A stretch of DNA of 64,000 bases, taken from assembly GCA_964510955.1 (NCBI GenBank), contig CAZEDW010000020.1:1-64000 (forward strand), in the 5' to 3' direction. This document shows positions 1-9,137 of the stretch, piece by piece. The notes below the pieces were generated by a model, which saw nothing but the letters and a program-made list of their open reading frames with translations, searched no databases and was not told where the DNA came from. Within the stretch, counting starts at the first letter, position 1; every line of letters begins with the position of its first letter. Position numbers and translations under genes: made by a program. Source of the DNA: JAFLCM01 sp964510955. GTDB lineage: Bacteria; Planctomycetota; Phycisphaerae; Phycisphaerales; UBA1924.

Positions 1-1
1 G

Positions 2-727
2 GGCGCCGGCGAGAGGTCGGGCGGCGCGGCGGCGAGCGCGGGGCGGGGGCTGGTTGTGTTCTTTGCCTCGGCGCCGGTGCTGTCGTGGACGGACTTGCCC
101 GCGCGCCCCTTGATGGTCCCGCTGGTGCAGGAACTGCTGCGGCAGGGCGTGGGAGAGTCCGGCGCTGGCGCGGCGGCGGTCGCGGGGCGCGCGGTGACGG
201 TTCCCGCCGGAACCGTGGAACTGCGCCCGATCGAGGAACAGGCCGGGGGATCGAGATTGACCGTTGGCGAGAACGGGCGGCTGGTCGGCAGTCTGCGCAC
301 GGCCGGCTTGTGGCGGGCGGTCGACGGCGCGGGTCGCTCGCGGGGGGTCGTGGCCGTGAACGCCGACGCCGAGGGGGGAAAGATGACGCCGCAATCTCCC
401 GAAGGCGTGCGCTCATGGCTTGTGAGCGCGGTCGGGGACGCGGGTGAGGGCGGGGCGAAGGGGGGCGAGCCGCGGTTCGCGTGGCTGGACGACGCCCGAC
501 CGGAGGCCGGCGTGCTGCCCGAGGTCGGGAAGGACTCGCGCTCGAGGTGGGTGCCGGTGCTGTTCGGCGCGGCGCTGGCGCTGGCGGTGGTCGAGCTGCT
601 GCTGGCGCGGTGGTTCAGCCACGCGTTCGCCCCGGCGACCGGCGGGATGTCCGCGAGCGGCGCACCGAGCATCGACAGCCTGTTGGTGGGAGCGGCGGCC
701 CCGGGGCCGGGGAGGGACACCGCATGA
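2..727 (+). CDS. BatA-like membrane protein, C-terminal part (cut by window edge)
   Basis: The reading frame is open from base 2, so the N-terminus lies outside the window. A GTG at 56 is internal to the frame and is probably not the start. The visible part has a motif like FFASAPVLSWTDLPARPLM, followed by an acidic and glycine-rich stretch. One membrane segment lies near the end (WVPVLFGAALALAVVELLLA). Planctomycete BatA-domain proteins carry a similar 'DLPxRPxxVPLV' region after the vWA-like part and end in such a helix. The stop overlaps the next start (ATGA), which suggests translational coupling with the VWA/GATase-like gene. The BatA assignment rests on context and this motif, because the diagnostic N-terminal domain is not visible. 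Confidence 0.6.
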   Translation, partial: GAGERSGGAAASAGRGLVVFFASAPVLSWTDLPARPLMVPLVQELLRQGVGESGAGAAAVAGRAVTVPAGTVELRPIEEQAGGSRLTVGENGRLVGSLRTAGLWRAVDGAGRSRGVVAVNADAEGGKMTPQSPEGVRSWLVSAVGDAGEGGAKGGEPRFAWLDDARPEAGVLPEVGKDSRSRWVPVLFGAALALAVVELLLARWFSHAFAPATGGMSASGAPSIDSLLVGAAAPGPGRDTA

Positions 728-3156
728 AAGGGCTGCTCTCCAGGCTCCTGGACCTGACCTCGATTGATTGGTCCGACCCGAGCGTTTCGTTCGGGTTCGA
801 GCGCCCGCTGCCGGCCTGGGCGTGGGCCGCGGTGTTCCTGTTCGCGGCGGGCGTGGCGCTCTGGAGCTACAGCCGACTGACAGGACGCGCGTGGGTGCGG
901 TCGGGCCTGGGCGTGGTGCGTGCGCTCCTGTTGCTGCTGCTGGTGGCGCTGCTGTGCGGGCCGCAGCTGGTGAAACGCAACGAGTTGAACGAGAACGACT
1001 GGGCGCTGATCCTGGTGGACCGCTCGGCATCACTGGCGGTGCGCGACGCGCCTGGGGCAGGAGGAGCCGCGGGCGGCGAGCGCACCTCACGCGAGCAGCA
1101 GCTCGAAGCCGCCCTGGCCAAGAGCCGGCCCATGTGGGAGAAGCTCGCGAAAGACCGGACGGTCCTGTGGCTCGGGTTCGACGCGGGGCTGCACGACCTG
1201 AAGGTTGAGAAGGAAGGCCCGTCGCTGGGCGCGCCGGAGGGGCGCCGGACGGCGATCGGCGCGGCGTTGGAAGAGGCCCTGGCCCGCGCCGCCGCACGAC
1301 CGGTCGCGGGGGTGGTCGTGATCTCCGACGGGCGGTCGATCGATGAGCCGACCCGCAATGCGCTGCGACGGTTGCAGGGAGAGAAGGTGCCGGTGGTGTG
1401 CGTGCCGCTGGGGTCGGCGACTCCGGTGGGCGATCTGGCGGTGAGGCGGGTCGACGGTCCGCGCGTGGCGTTCCTCAACGACCCGTCGCAGGTTCGTGTC
1501 GAGGTCGAGCGGATCGGTGCCGGTGAATCGGGCGGGCCGGCCAGGGTGCGCCTGCTCGACAAGTCAACCGGGCGCGTGCTCGACGAGAAACTCGTCGAGT
1601 TCGGCGCCCCCGAGGGAGACGCCAAGGGAACGGTCCGCACGGGCGTGGTCACGCTCTCGGGCAAGGGCGACCTGGCCGGGCCGGCGCAGTGGGTTGTCGA
1701 GGTCTCGCCCCAGGCCGGCGCCGACCTGGTGAGCGCCAACAACACCAGCGAGCTGAGCGTGGAGTTGATCGATCGGCCGCTGCGGGTGCTGTTCGTCGAC
1801 GGGTACCCGCGGTGGGAGCAGAGGTATCTCAAGAACCTGCTGGTGCGCGAGAAATCGATCTCGTGCTCGACGCTCATCCTCTCCCCGGACAAAAAGTTCA
1901 TGCAGGAGGGCGACGTCGAGCTCGACGCGCTGCCGGATTCGCCCGAGCGCTGGGCCGAGTTCGACGCGGTCATCCTCGGCGACGTGCGCCCGGATGTGTT
2001 CACCAAGGACCAGCTGGCGCAGCTGAAAGAGCACGTCGCGCAGCGCGGGGGCGGGCTGATCTGGGTGGCGGGCCCGTCGTCCACGCCGCTGGCGTGGTAC
2101 GGCACGGCGCTGGCCGACCTGCTCCCGTTCAGCAAGGATGCGGCCGACGGCACCACGCTGGCGGCGCCGGTGCTGATGCAGCCCTCGCCCGAGGCATTCC
2201 GGCTCGGGGTGTTGAGACTCGGCGGGGCGCTGGACGCCGATCCGTGGCCGGCGGCCCTGTCGACGTTTGAGACCGGCTGGGCGCAGCTCCGCTGGGCCCA
2301 ACGCATCGAGCCTTCGCTGGTCAAGCCCACCGCCGAAACGCTGGCCACAGTCCGGTTCGAGACCGCCGGCGCCGCCGACCGCGAGCACCGTCCCTTCCCG
2401 CTGCTGCTCCAGATGAAGTACGGCGCCGGGCGCGTCATCTACTGCGCCACCGACGAGGTGTGGCGCTGGCGGTACGGGCGCGGCGAGACGCTGTACGAGC
2501 GGTTCTGGACGCCGCTGGTGCGCCTGTTGGGGCGTGATGCGCTGTCGCGCAGCGGGCGGAGCGTGCTGGTGGAGGCTTCGCCGTCACGCGCGGTGGTGGA
2601 CCAGCCGGTGCGCGTGGCGGTTGAACTGCTGGACCAGTCGCTGCTGGACCTCTCGCTGGGCAGCGTCACCGTGCGTGTCACCAGCAAGGCCGATCAGACA
2701 CAGGCCGGCTCCGAGCTGACGCTGCGTCCCGAGGCACCCGCCGCCGCCGGAGCCGGGCCGGTTAACCCGGGGTCGGGTTCGTCCGCCCGGGTGTATTCGG
2801 CCGTCTGGGTGCCGACCGAGGCGGGCCAGTACACCGCGGAGGTGGCCGAGTCGGTCTTCGCCGGGCGGGTGCCCAAGACCCAGTTGTCCGCCGGGGTTCA
2901 GGTGTCGCTCCCGGACGATGAACTGCGGACACCCGAGGCGGATCACGCGCTGCTGGCACGTCTGGCCAAGGAGACCGAAGGCGTGGTGATCGCGCCCGAG
3001 AACCTTTCCGATCTCCCCTCCCATTTACCGAACCGCAAAGTCCGCGTGGTGACCGAGGACACCGAGGCGCTCTGGGACACCCCGTTGGCGCTGCTTCTTT
3101 CGGTCTTGCTGCTCACCCTCGAGTGGGTCGGACGTAGAGTGATCAGGCTGGCGTAG
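724..3156 (+). CDS. Membrane protein with VWA domain and glutamine-amidotransferase-like domain
   Basis: About 810 residues. The start is the ATG at 724, overlapping the previous stop by 4 bp. An upstream extension of the frame is rejected because it runs through the previous gene. Two membrane helices lie at about residues 31-50 and 61-80. A VWA-like segment follows with the MIDAS form DxSxS (D99-R-S-A-S). A second half begins near VLFVDGYPRWEQRYL and contains a RGGGLIWVAG strand-turn typical of class I GATase-like folds that lack the catalytic triad. A last helix (LALLLSVLLLTLEWV) anchors the C-terminus. In planctomycetes such proteins follow MoxR, DUF58 and BatA genes. They are thought to act in envelope or protein-complex assembly, but the exact role is unknown. 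Confidence 0.75.
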   Translation: MKGLLSRLLDLTSIDWSDPSVSFGFERPLPAWAWAAVFLFAAGVALWSYSRLTGRAWVRSGLGVVRALLLLLLVALLCGPQLVKRNELNENDWALILVDRSASLAVRDAPGAGGAAGGERTSREQQLEAALAKSRPMWEKLAKDRTVLWLGFDAGLHDLKVEKEGPSLGAPEGRRTAIGAALEEALARAAARPVAGVVVISDGRSIDEPTRNALRRLQGEKVPVVCVPLGSATPVGDLAVRRVDGPRVAFLNDPSQVRVEVERIGAGESGGPARVRLLDKSTGRVLDEKLVEFGAPEGDAKGTVRTGVVTLSGKGDLAGPAQWVVEVSPQAGADLVSANNTSELSVELIDRPLRVLFVDGYPRWEQRYLKNLLVREKSISCSTLILSPDKKFMQEGDVELDALPDSPERWAEFDAVILGDVRPDVFTKDQLAQLKEHVAQRGGGLIWVAGPSSTPLAWYGTALADLLPFSKDAADGTTLAAPVLMQPSPEAFRLGVLRLGGALDADPWPAALSTFETGWAQLRWAQRIEPSLVKPTAETLATVRFETAGAADREHRPFPLLLQMKYGAGRVIYCATDEVWRWRYGRGETLYERFWTPLVRLLGRDALSRSGRSVLVEASPSRAVVDQPVRVAVELLDQSLLDLSLGSVTVRVTSKADQTQAGSELTLRPEAPAAAGAGPVNPGSGSSARVYSAVWVPTEAGQYTAEVAESVFAGRVPKTQLSAGVQVSLPDDELRTPEADHALLARLAKETEGVVIAPENLSDLPSHLPNRKVRVVTEDTEALWDTPLALLLSVLLLTLEWVGRRVIRLA

Positions 3157-3314
3157 GCTCCTGTTGGGGAGCCGGCCCGAGGGCGCCGCGCAGGTGCCCA
3201 GGATTTTGAGGCGGGAGCACGCGCCGCGAGCCGGCTTCAACGGCGTCTGCGAGCATCCGGCCCCCTCGGGGTCGATATATAGGGGGGTGATTCTAAAAGG
3301 CCCCGTGTGATCCC
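3157..3314 (+). promoter_or_regulatory. Spacer with weak hairpin and a -10-like TATATA
   Basis: A 6-bp stem (GGCTCC/GGAGCC, 3156-3173) follows the stop but has no T-run, so it is a poor terminator. TATATA at 3276-3281 stands out in this GC-rich sequence and could be a -10 element for the DUF4175 gene. I see no good -35 at 17 bp. Confidence 0.25.
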
Positions 3315-6300
3315 TTGACGAGCCCTGGCCCCCATCCCGATGACAGCGCCGGCGCGCCCGAGTCCTTGTCGCTGCCGACGGCCATGGCGTCGGCGTCGAT
3401 CGCCGAGTCGATGTCGCGGCTGGTCAGTCGCGCGCGGGTCGTGCTGGTGTCGCAGCGCACCGCGGTAATCGTCACCTGGGTGATCTGGACCGTGATCACC
3501 CTGGCGGTGCTGGACTACCTGTTGCATGTGCCCGGTTGGCTGCGCGGCGTCACGCTGCCGGCGTGGCTGGGAGCGCTCGGGCTGGTGGTGTGGAGATGGG
3601 TCGGCCCGGCGTGGCGGTTCGAGCCCGCCCTCACCGATGTCGCCCTGCGGGTTGAGCGGGCGGTGCCCGAGGTGTCGGGCAGCCTCGCTTCGGCGGTCGA
3701 CCTCGGCGCCGGGCGGGGGGCGCTGCCCACGGGCAACTCGAGGGCCATGGCCGAGGCAGTTGTGCGCCAGGCGGCACAGGCCTGGGGCGGACGCGACGCG
3801 GCGACGCTGATCCGCACCGATACGCTCCGGCGCCGCTGCGGGTGGCTCCTGCTCGCTGTTTCGGTCACCATCGGGCTGGGGGTGAGCGCCCCGATGCTCT
3901 CGCTGATCGGGCTTCAGCGGGTGCTCACGCCCTGGAGCGGCGCCGCGTGGCCCAAGCGGACGGAGATCGCCGACGCCACTTCGCAGAAGGTCCACGCACT
4001 GGGTGAGTCGCTGCCCCTGCGGGCGGTGCTGGCCCGGAGCCCGGGGCTGCCGGAGCAGACCGACATCTTCGCGGAGTACCGGTTCATCACCGCCGGCGTG
4101 CCCGGGCCGTCCCGGCGCGAGCTTCTGACCTGGCAGAACCGACCCGCTGAGACCGCGGTGGAGTCAACCGATGCCCTCGGGCGCACCGTCGGGACACGGG
4201 TGAGCGGGCAACTGTTCGAGCGGCTGATCGAGCCGGTCGGCGATGCGGTTGAGTACCGCCTGAGCACTTCGGACGACGAAACGGCGTGGCGCACGCTGAG
4301 GCTCGTGCCGCCCCCGGCGCTGGCCGAGGCCCGCGCGGTGGTCACGCCCCCCGGGTACGCGGGCGGGGAGGCGGTACATGTCGAGATGGGCAACGGCACC
4401 GACGAGCGCGGCGTCGCGCCACCTTCATTGCGCGGCTCGCGCGTGGAACTCACGCTGAAGCTCAACAAGCCCGCGGAGTTTGACCCGCCCCTGCTGGAAC
4501 AGCTGCGGGCGACGGACCCCGCCGGGACGGGGCTGGGCGCGGTGCTCTCCGGCGGCGATACGGAATGGAAACTGTCGTGGACCCTGGGCGAGTCCGTGCG
4601 ACTGGTGGTCCGGGCGGTGGATGAGAACGCCATCGCCTCGGTTGACGAGGCGGCTCTGCGGTTCGATTCCACCGCCGACAAACCGCCGGAGGCGACGATC
4701 ACCCAGCCCGGGTCTGACCGCGGCGTGCTGGCGACGGCGCTGATCGACGTGACCGCGGAAGGGCGCGACGACGTGGGGTTGAAGTGGCTGGTTCTGCAGC
4801 GGCAGATCGCCAAGCCCGCGGGGCGCGAGGGCGGCGAGAAGAGCCCCGCCGGCGGCGCCGTCGAGCCCGTGGGCGAGCCCGAGTCGATCGCGCGGGAGGA
4901 GCCGAAGGAAGCGGCGCGCCAGATCACGCTGCGGTCCGGGGTCGACCTGTCGGTGCTGGGGGTGCGGGCGGGCGACGAGATCCGGCTGACGGCCCTGGCC
5001 AAAGATGTGTTCGTCGGCTCGGGGCCCGGCGACGAGCGCCCCGCGACCCGCTCGCCGGTGCGCACGCTCCGGGTCATCTCCGAGGCGCAGTTCATCGAAG
5101 AGGTGCGGCGCGAGCTGGGGATGGTCCGCCAGTCGGCGATCCGCATCGATGCGCAGCAGGGCGAGGTGCAGGCCCGGACCGGCGAGCGCGGCGCCGACCG
5201 CCAGGCGCGGCGCGGGCAGGCCCAGGTGTCCGAGCGCGTCAGCCGTCAGGCCGAGGCCGTCAAGAATGTCGTATCCCGCGTCCAGGAGAACGGCCTGGTT
5301 GATCCCGCGCTGGCGGACTTGCTGCGCCAGTCGGCCGACTCGCTGCAGGAGGCGGGCCGATCGTCCTCGCAGGCGGGGCGCACGCTCGACGATGCCGCCG
5401 CCGGCGCGCCCGAGCCGGGGCCCGACGAGAAGGACCCCCAGCCGGTCGGGGCCGAGAAGGCCAAAGAAGCCCAGCCCGAACAGCAGAAAGTCCGCGATCA
5501 GATGCAGCGGCTGGCAGAGCTGCTGGATCGCGGGCAGGACAACTGGGTGGTCAAGAACAAGCTGTCGCAGATGGTGAAGTCGCAGCGCGAGCTGCGCGAC
5601 CGCAGCCGTCAACTGGGCTCCAAGACCGCCGGCAAGCAAACCTCGGACCTCACCGAGCAGGAGCAGAGCGAGCTCGAGGCAATCGTCGAGAAGCAGATGC
5701 AGCTGAGCGAGCAACTGAACAAGCTCACCAAGGACATGCGTGAGAAGGCCGACGAGCTGGACAAGACCGACGCCGGCGCCTCCAAGGGCATGCGCGACGC
5801 CGCCCAGCGGGCCGAGCAGCAACAGGTCAGCGAGAGCATGAAGTCGGCGGCCTCCAAGGCCCGCCAGAACCAGATGAACGACGCGTCTCAACGGCAGGAG
5901 CAGGCCGCCAAGGCGATGGATCAGATGCTCGATGACATGAACGACGCCGACAAGCAGCGGGCCATGATCCTGAAGCGCAAGCTGCAGGAACTGACCGAGG
6001 CCATCGAGCGGCTTGTGAGGCGTCAGACCGCGGAGCTGGCGGCGCTCGACGGCGCCCAGCAGGCCCAGAACGGCTACGCCGGGCTGGACAAGGGCATGAT
6101 CCAGCTCAACCAGAACACGCTGGGCGTGAGCGACCAGGCCCGCACCATGCGCGACCTGGAGCCGGTCGCCAAACTCCTGGGCAAGGCCGGCGACGCGCAG
6201 AGCTCGGCGGTCAAGGGCTTGCGCTCCGACAAGGTCGAGCCCGACCCTGTGCGCCGCGACGAGAACGAGAGCCTCGACGCGCTGAAGACCGCTCTCGAGC

Positions 6301-7118
6301 GCGTCAAGGACCTGCAGAAGAAGCTCGACGACCAGGAGCAGGCCAAGAAGCTCGCCGACCTGAAGGCCAAGTACAAGGAGATGCTCGACAAGCAGGCGGC
6401 CATCCGGGCCGAGACCGACGGCTTCTCGCGCATGAAGGAACTCACGCGGCGCGACCGGGTGCTGGTCCGCAAACTGGCCGAGGGCCAGGGGCAGATCAGA
6501 GACGCGCTGAACGAACTGCGCGAAGGCTCGAAGGACCTCAAGGAAGCGGTGGTGTTCGACTTCGCCCACAAGCGGCTCGATGCGCTCACCGGCAACGCCG
6601 CCAAGGCGCTCGACGGCGCCGAGCCGGTCGCGGCCCTCCCGCCCGAGGACGGGGTGATCGCGACGCTCCGCGGCGTGCTCGACGCCCTCACCGACCCGAA
6701 GGACGACAGCAAGTTCAGCCAGGGCGCCGGCAGCGGCAGCGGCAGCGGCGGATCGGGCAAGAAAAAGATGATCCCGCCCGGGAAGCAGCTCCGCCTGCTC
6801 CGCACCATGCAGGCCGAGGCGGCCCGCCTGACGACCGCGGCCGATAAGGACGGCGCCAACCTGTTGCCCGAGGCCACCCAGTTGCAGCGCGAAATCTCCG
6901 ATGTCGCCGACACGCTCATGAAGAAGCTGCAGCCCGGGGGCGGCGGCGACGACGACAAGCCCGAGATCCCCTTCGGCCCCGCCCCCAAGCCCGGCGATGA
7001 GACGGCCCCGAAGCCCGGCGACAAGCAGCCGCCCGATCCCCCGGGCGCGGGCGAGCCCAAGCCCGGCCCCGAGCGCGCCGGCACACACCCAACCTCATGG
7101 AGGCGCCGTGCCGCGTAA
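3315..7118 (+). CDS. DUF4175-family large membrane-anchored coiled-coil protein
   Basis: 1267 residues from a TTG at 3315. An in-frame ATG at 3384 is an equally good start and gives 1244 residues, and neither has a strong ribosome site. There are three hydrophobic helices near the N-terminus (VIVTWVIWTVITLAVLDYLL, the WLGALGLVVW region, and GWLLLAVSVTIGLGVSA). An extracytoplasmic domain of beta character follows, then a very long charged coiled coil rich in Gln, Lys and Glu, a GSGSGSGGSGKKK linker, and a Pro/Lys/Gly-rich tail. This matches the DUF4175 family found beside Bat-type operons in planctomycetes and other bacteria. Function is unknown; a scaffold role in the periplasm is a guess from the coiled coil. 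The last 11 bases overlap the next gene. Confidence 0.8.
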   Translation: MTSPGPHPDDSAGAPESLSLPTAMASASIAESMSRLVSRARVVLVSQRTAVIVTWVIWTVITLAVLDYLLHVPGWLRGVTLPAWLGALGLVVWRWVGPAWRFEPALTDVALRVERAVPEVSGSLASAVDLGAGRGALPTGNSRAMAEAVVRQAAQAWGGRDAATLIRTDTLRRRCGWLLLAVSVTIGLGVSAPMLSLIGLQRVLTPWSGAAWPKRTEIADATSQKVHALGESLPLRAVLARSPGLPEQTDIFAEYRFITAGVPGPSRRELLTWQNRPAETAVESTDALGRTVGTRVSGQLFERLIEPVGDAVEYRLSTSDDETAWRTLRLVPPPALAEARAVVTPPGYAGGEAVHVEMGNGTDERGVAPPSLRGSRVELTLKLNKPAEFDPPLLEQLRATDPAGTGLGAVLSGGDTEWKLSWTLGESVRLVVRAVDENAIASVDEAALRFDSTADKPPEATITQPGSDRGVLATALIDVTAEGRDDVGLKWLVLQRQIAKPAGREGGEKSPAGGAVEPVGEPESIAREEPKEAARQITLRSGVDLSVLGVRAGDEIRLTALAKDVFVGSGPGDERPATRSPVRTLRVISEAQFIEEVRRELGMVRQSAIRIDAQQGEVQARTGERGADRQARRGQAQVSERVSRQAEAVKNVVSRVQENGLVDPALADLLRQSADSLQEAGRSSSQAGRTLDDAAAGAPEPGPDEKDPQPVGAEKAKEAQPEQQKVRDQMQRLAELLDRGQDNWVVKNKLSQMVKSQRELRDRSRQLGSKTAGKQTSDLTEQEQSELEAIVEKQMQLSEQLNKLTKDMREKADELDKTDAGASKGMRDAAQRAEQQQVSESMKSAASKARQNQMNDASQRQEQAAKAMDQMLDDMNDADKQRAMILKRKLQELTEAIERLVRRQTAELAALDGAQQAQNGYAGLDKGMIQLNQNTLGVSDQARTMRDLEPVAKLLGKAGDAQSSAVKGLRSDKVEPDPVRRDENESLDALKTALERVKDLQKKLDDQEQAKKLADLKAKYKEMLDKQAAIRAETDGFSRMKELTRRDRVLVRKLAEGQGQIRDALNELREGSKDLKEAVVFDFAHKRLDALTGNAAKALDGAEPVAALPPEDGVIATLRGVLDALTDPKDDSKFSQGAGSGSGSGGSGKKKMIPPGKQLRLLRTMQAEAARLTTAADKDGANLLPEATQLQREISDVADTLMKKLQPGGGGDDDKPEIPFGPAPKPGDETAPKPGDKQPPDPPGAGEPKPGPERAGTHPTSWRRRAA

Positions 7119-7869
7119 AGGCCGTGCAATCTCGACGGCGTTTTTGGTCGCGGTGGCCATGGTCGGTCGCACGCCGGCCCAAACCGCGCCAGCGGCTTCG
7201 CCGCCCGCGGAGCCGGCGGCCACCCCTCCGGCAACACCCCAGGCCACGCCACCGACCGCCCCCCCCGCCGCACCGCCAGGTTCTGATCCATCGCTCGATG
7301 AACTGCTCGGCATCACCAAGCCCGATGCTCCCAAGCCCGCCGACGCCGAGGCAGCGAAAGATCCCAAGCAGACCGAGCTTGATCGCAAGCTCTCAGACGC
7401 CGAGGCCAAAGAGGCGTTCGAGCAGGCGGTGCGGATGATGAGCGAGACCGCACAGCGGCTGGAGAAGTCGCGTGACGCCGGGCTGACCACCCAGCGGCTC
7501 CAGGAAGAGATCCTGCGCAAGCTCGACGCGCTCATCAAGGCGTCTCAGCAGCAGGACAGCTCCAGCAGCTCCGGCTCGCAGTCCTCAAGCAGCAGCGACC
7601 CGAGCCAGTCCAAGCAGCCGAGCCAGCCGCAGCCCCAGGGCAACAAGCAGGACAAGAAAGGCGGCGAGGGTCAGCAGGCCGGCACGCCCCCGGCGAAGAA
7701 GGACGCCCAGTTCAACAACCGGCTAGACGCGGCCCGCGCGGCGTGGGGAGCGCTGCCCGAGCGCCTCCGCGACCTCTTCACGCAGGGCATGGACGATTAC
7801 TACAGCAAGCTCTACCAGTCGATGACCGAGCAGTACTATCGCAAGACCGCGGAGAACGCGACGCCGTGA
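7108..7869 (+). CDS. Secreted low-complexity protein of the Bat/DUF4175 operon
   Basis: 253 residues. The start is GTG at 7108, chosen because GGAGG at 7099-7103 sits 4 bp upstream and a signal peptide follows directly (AISTAFLVAVAMVGRTPAQ). It overlaps the end of the DUF4175 gene by 11 bp, so the two are probably coupled. After an Ala/Pro-rich region come a charged helical segment (AKEAFEQAVRMMSETAQRLE), a Ser/Gln/Pro-rich stretch, and a well-formed C-terminus (RLRDLFTQGMDDYYSKLYQ). The C-terminal segment looks like the conserved part and recalls similar short proteins in this operon type. No enzymatic motif is visible. Confidence 0.7.
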   Translation: MPRKGRAISTAFLVAVAMVGRTPAQTAPAASPPAEPAATPPATPQATPPTAPPAAPPGSDPSLDELLGITKPDAPKPADAEAAKDPKQTELDRKLSDAEAKEAFEQAVRMMSETAQRLEKSRDAGLTTQRLQEEILRKLDALIKASQQQDSSSSSGSQSSSSSDPSQSKQPSQPQPQGNKQDKKGGEGQQAGTPPAKKDAQFNNRLDAARAAWGALPERLRDLFTQGMDDYYSKLYQSMTEQYYRKTAENATP

Positions 7870-7935
7870 TGGATTCACCGCGAAGGCGCGGCGATCGCGG
7901 AGAGATACATTGAGTGGGCTCAAGAGAGGATGCGA

Positions 7936-9132
7936 ATGAGTTCGCGCGGGATCACGGAGTCAACAGTGATGCAGTTGCGGCCTCGCCATCTCTGCTCCCA
8001 CTCGTCCAGGCTGGGGCACAGGCCCTCCGTGGTGCCCGCGCTGGTCGCTGCCGCGTGCTTGATCTCCGCGAGCCAAGCCCGCCAGGACCAGCCCGCTCCG
8101 GCGCCCGCGTCCACGCCGGCAACCGCACCCGTCGAAAAGCCCGCCGACCGCCCCGGCGCCGAGAACAACGTCCTGGTCGACGAGGTCACGCCGCAGCTCG
8201 ACACCGCGGTCAGCAAGGGCCTGGCGGCGCTGGCGAAGCTGCAGCAGGACGACGGGACGTTCGGTGTGTCAGCGCTGGGGCACAACGTGGCCATCACCGC
8301 TCTTTCGTGCCTCGCGTTCATGGCCGACGGCAACCTGCCGGGCCGCGGCCCGTACGCCGAGCAGGTGGAGAAGGGGCTGGGCGCGATCCTGTCCAACTGC
8401 ACCGAAACAGGCCTGGTGGCCGCGGAGACCTCGCACGGTCCGATGTACGGCCACGGGTTCGCGACGCTGTTCCTGGGCGAGGTATACGGGATGACCCGCG
8501 GCGGCGATGAGACGCCGCAGAGCCAGCGGCTGCACGAGGCGCTCGTGAAGGCGGTGCGTCTGATCGTTCAGACTCAGAACGAGGAGGGCGGCTGGCGCTA
8601 CAACCCGGTGCCGAACGACGCCGACGTGTCGGTGACCATCTGCCAGATCATGGCGCTGCGGAGCGCTCGGAACGCCGGGCTCGAAGTGCCCAAGAGCACC
8701 ATCGACCGGGCGGTGCAGTATGTGAAGCAGTGCCAGGCCGAGGATGGGGGCTTCCGGTACCAACTGGGGCGTGGCGGGAGCGCCTGGCCTCGCTCGGCCG
8801 CGGGCGTGGCGAGCCTGTACTACGCCGGCATCTACCAGGACCAGGCGCTCGAGCGAGGGCTCAAGTATCTCACTGACAACGCTCTGCCCGGGCACGCCGA
8901 AGCCGGGGGCCCGCACTATTTCTACGGGCATTACTACGCCGTGCAGGCCATGTATCTGGCCGGCGGGGAAAACTGGGCGCGCTGGTGGCCCGCGATCCGA
9001 GACGAGCTGATCGCCCGCCAGCGCGGCAACGCGACGTGGGACGACAACAGCGTGGGCGACGCCTACGGCACGGCGATGGCGCTCATCATCCTGCAGATGC
9101 CCAAGCGCTACCTGCCGATCTTCCAGAAGTGA
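7936..9132 (+). CDS. Secreted prenyltransferase/squalene-oxidase repeat protein
   Basis: 398 residues from ATG 7936, preferred over ATG 7930 because AGAGAGG (7923-7929) is then 6 bp away instead of abutting the start. A signal-peptide-like helix (VVPALVAAACLISASQA) is followed by an Ala/Pro-rich linker. The rest consists of repeats of the type GLAALAKLQQDDGTFG and EEGGWRYNP, which form alpha/alpha toroids in terpene cyclases and prenyltransferases. A segment DADVSVT stands where squalene-hopene cyclases have DxDD(T/S)A, so the catalytic aspartates are incomplete and cyclase activity is doubtful. It is co-directional with DUF4175 and 6 bp before the next gene. Such proteins recur in planctomycete Bat operons with unknown role. 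Confidence 0.75.
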   Translation: MSSRGITESTVMQLRPRHLCSHSSRLGHRPSVVPALVAAACLISASQARQDQPAPAPASTPATAPVEKPADRPGAENNVLVDEVTPQLDTAVSKGLAALAKLQQDDGTFGVSALGHNVAITALSCLAFMADGNLPGRGPYAEQVEKGLGAILSNCTETGLVAAETSHGPMYGHGFATLFLGEVYGMTRGGDETPQSQRLHEALVKAVRLIVQTQNEEGGWRYNPVPNDADVSVTICQIMALRSARNAGLEVPKSTIDRAVQYVKQCQAEDGGFRYQLGRGGSAWPRSAAGVASLYYAGIYQDQALERGLKYLTDNALPGHAEAGGPHYFYGHYYAVQAMYLAGGENWARWWPAIRDELIARQRGNATWDDNSVGDAYGTAMALIILQMPKRYLPIFQK

Positions 9133-9137
9133 TCCCC

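Noticed and set aside
3156..3173. Hairpin after the VWA/GATase-like gene as a terminator
   Set aside because: The stem is short and no T-run follows, so it is unlikely to end transcription.
5400..6800. Repetitive Lys/Gln/Glu codons in DUF4175 as an internal DNA repeat
   Set aside because: The repetition follows from coiled-coil protein composition and has no fixed DNA unit.
3914..7291. Long open frames on the minus strand across the DUF4175 gene
   Set aside because: They are antisense to a well-supported gene; high GC keeps such frames open, and they lack family motifs.
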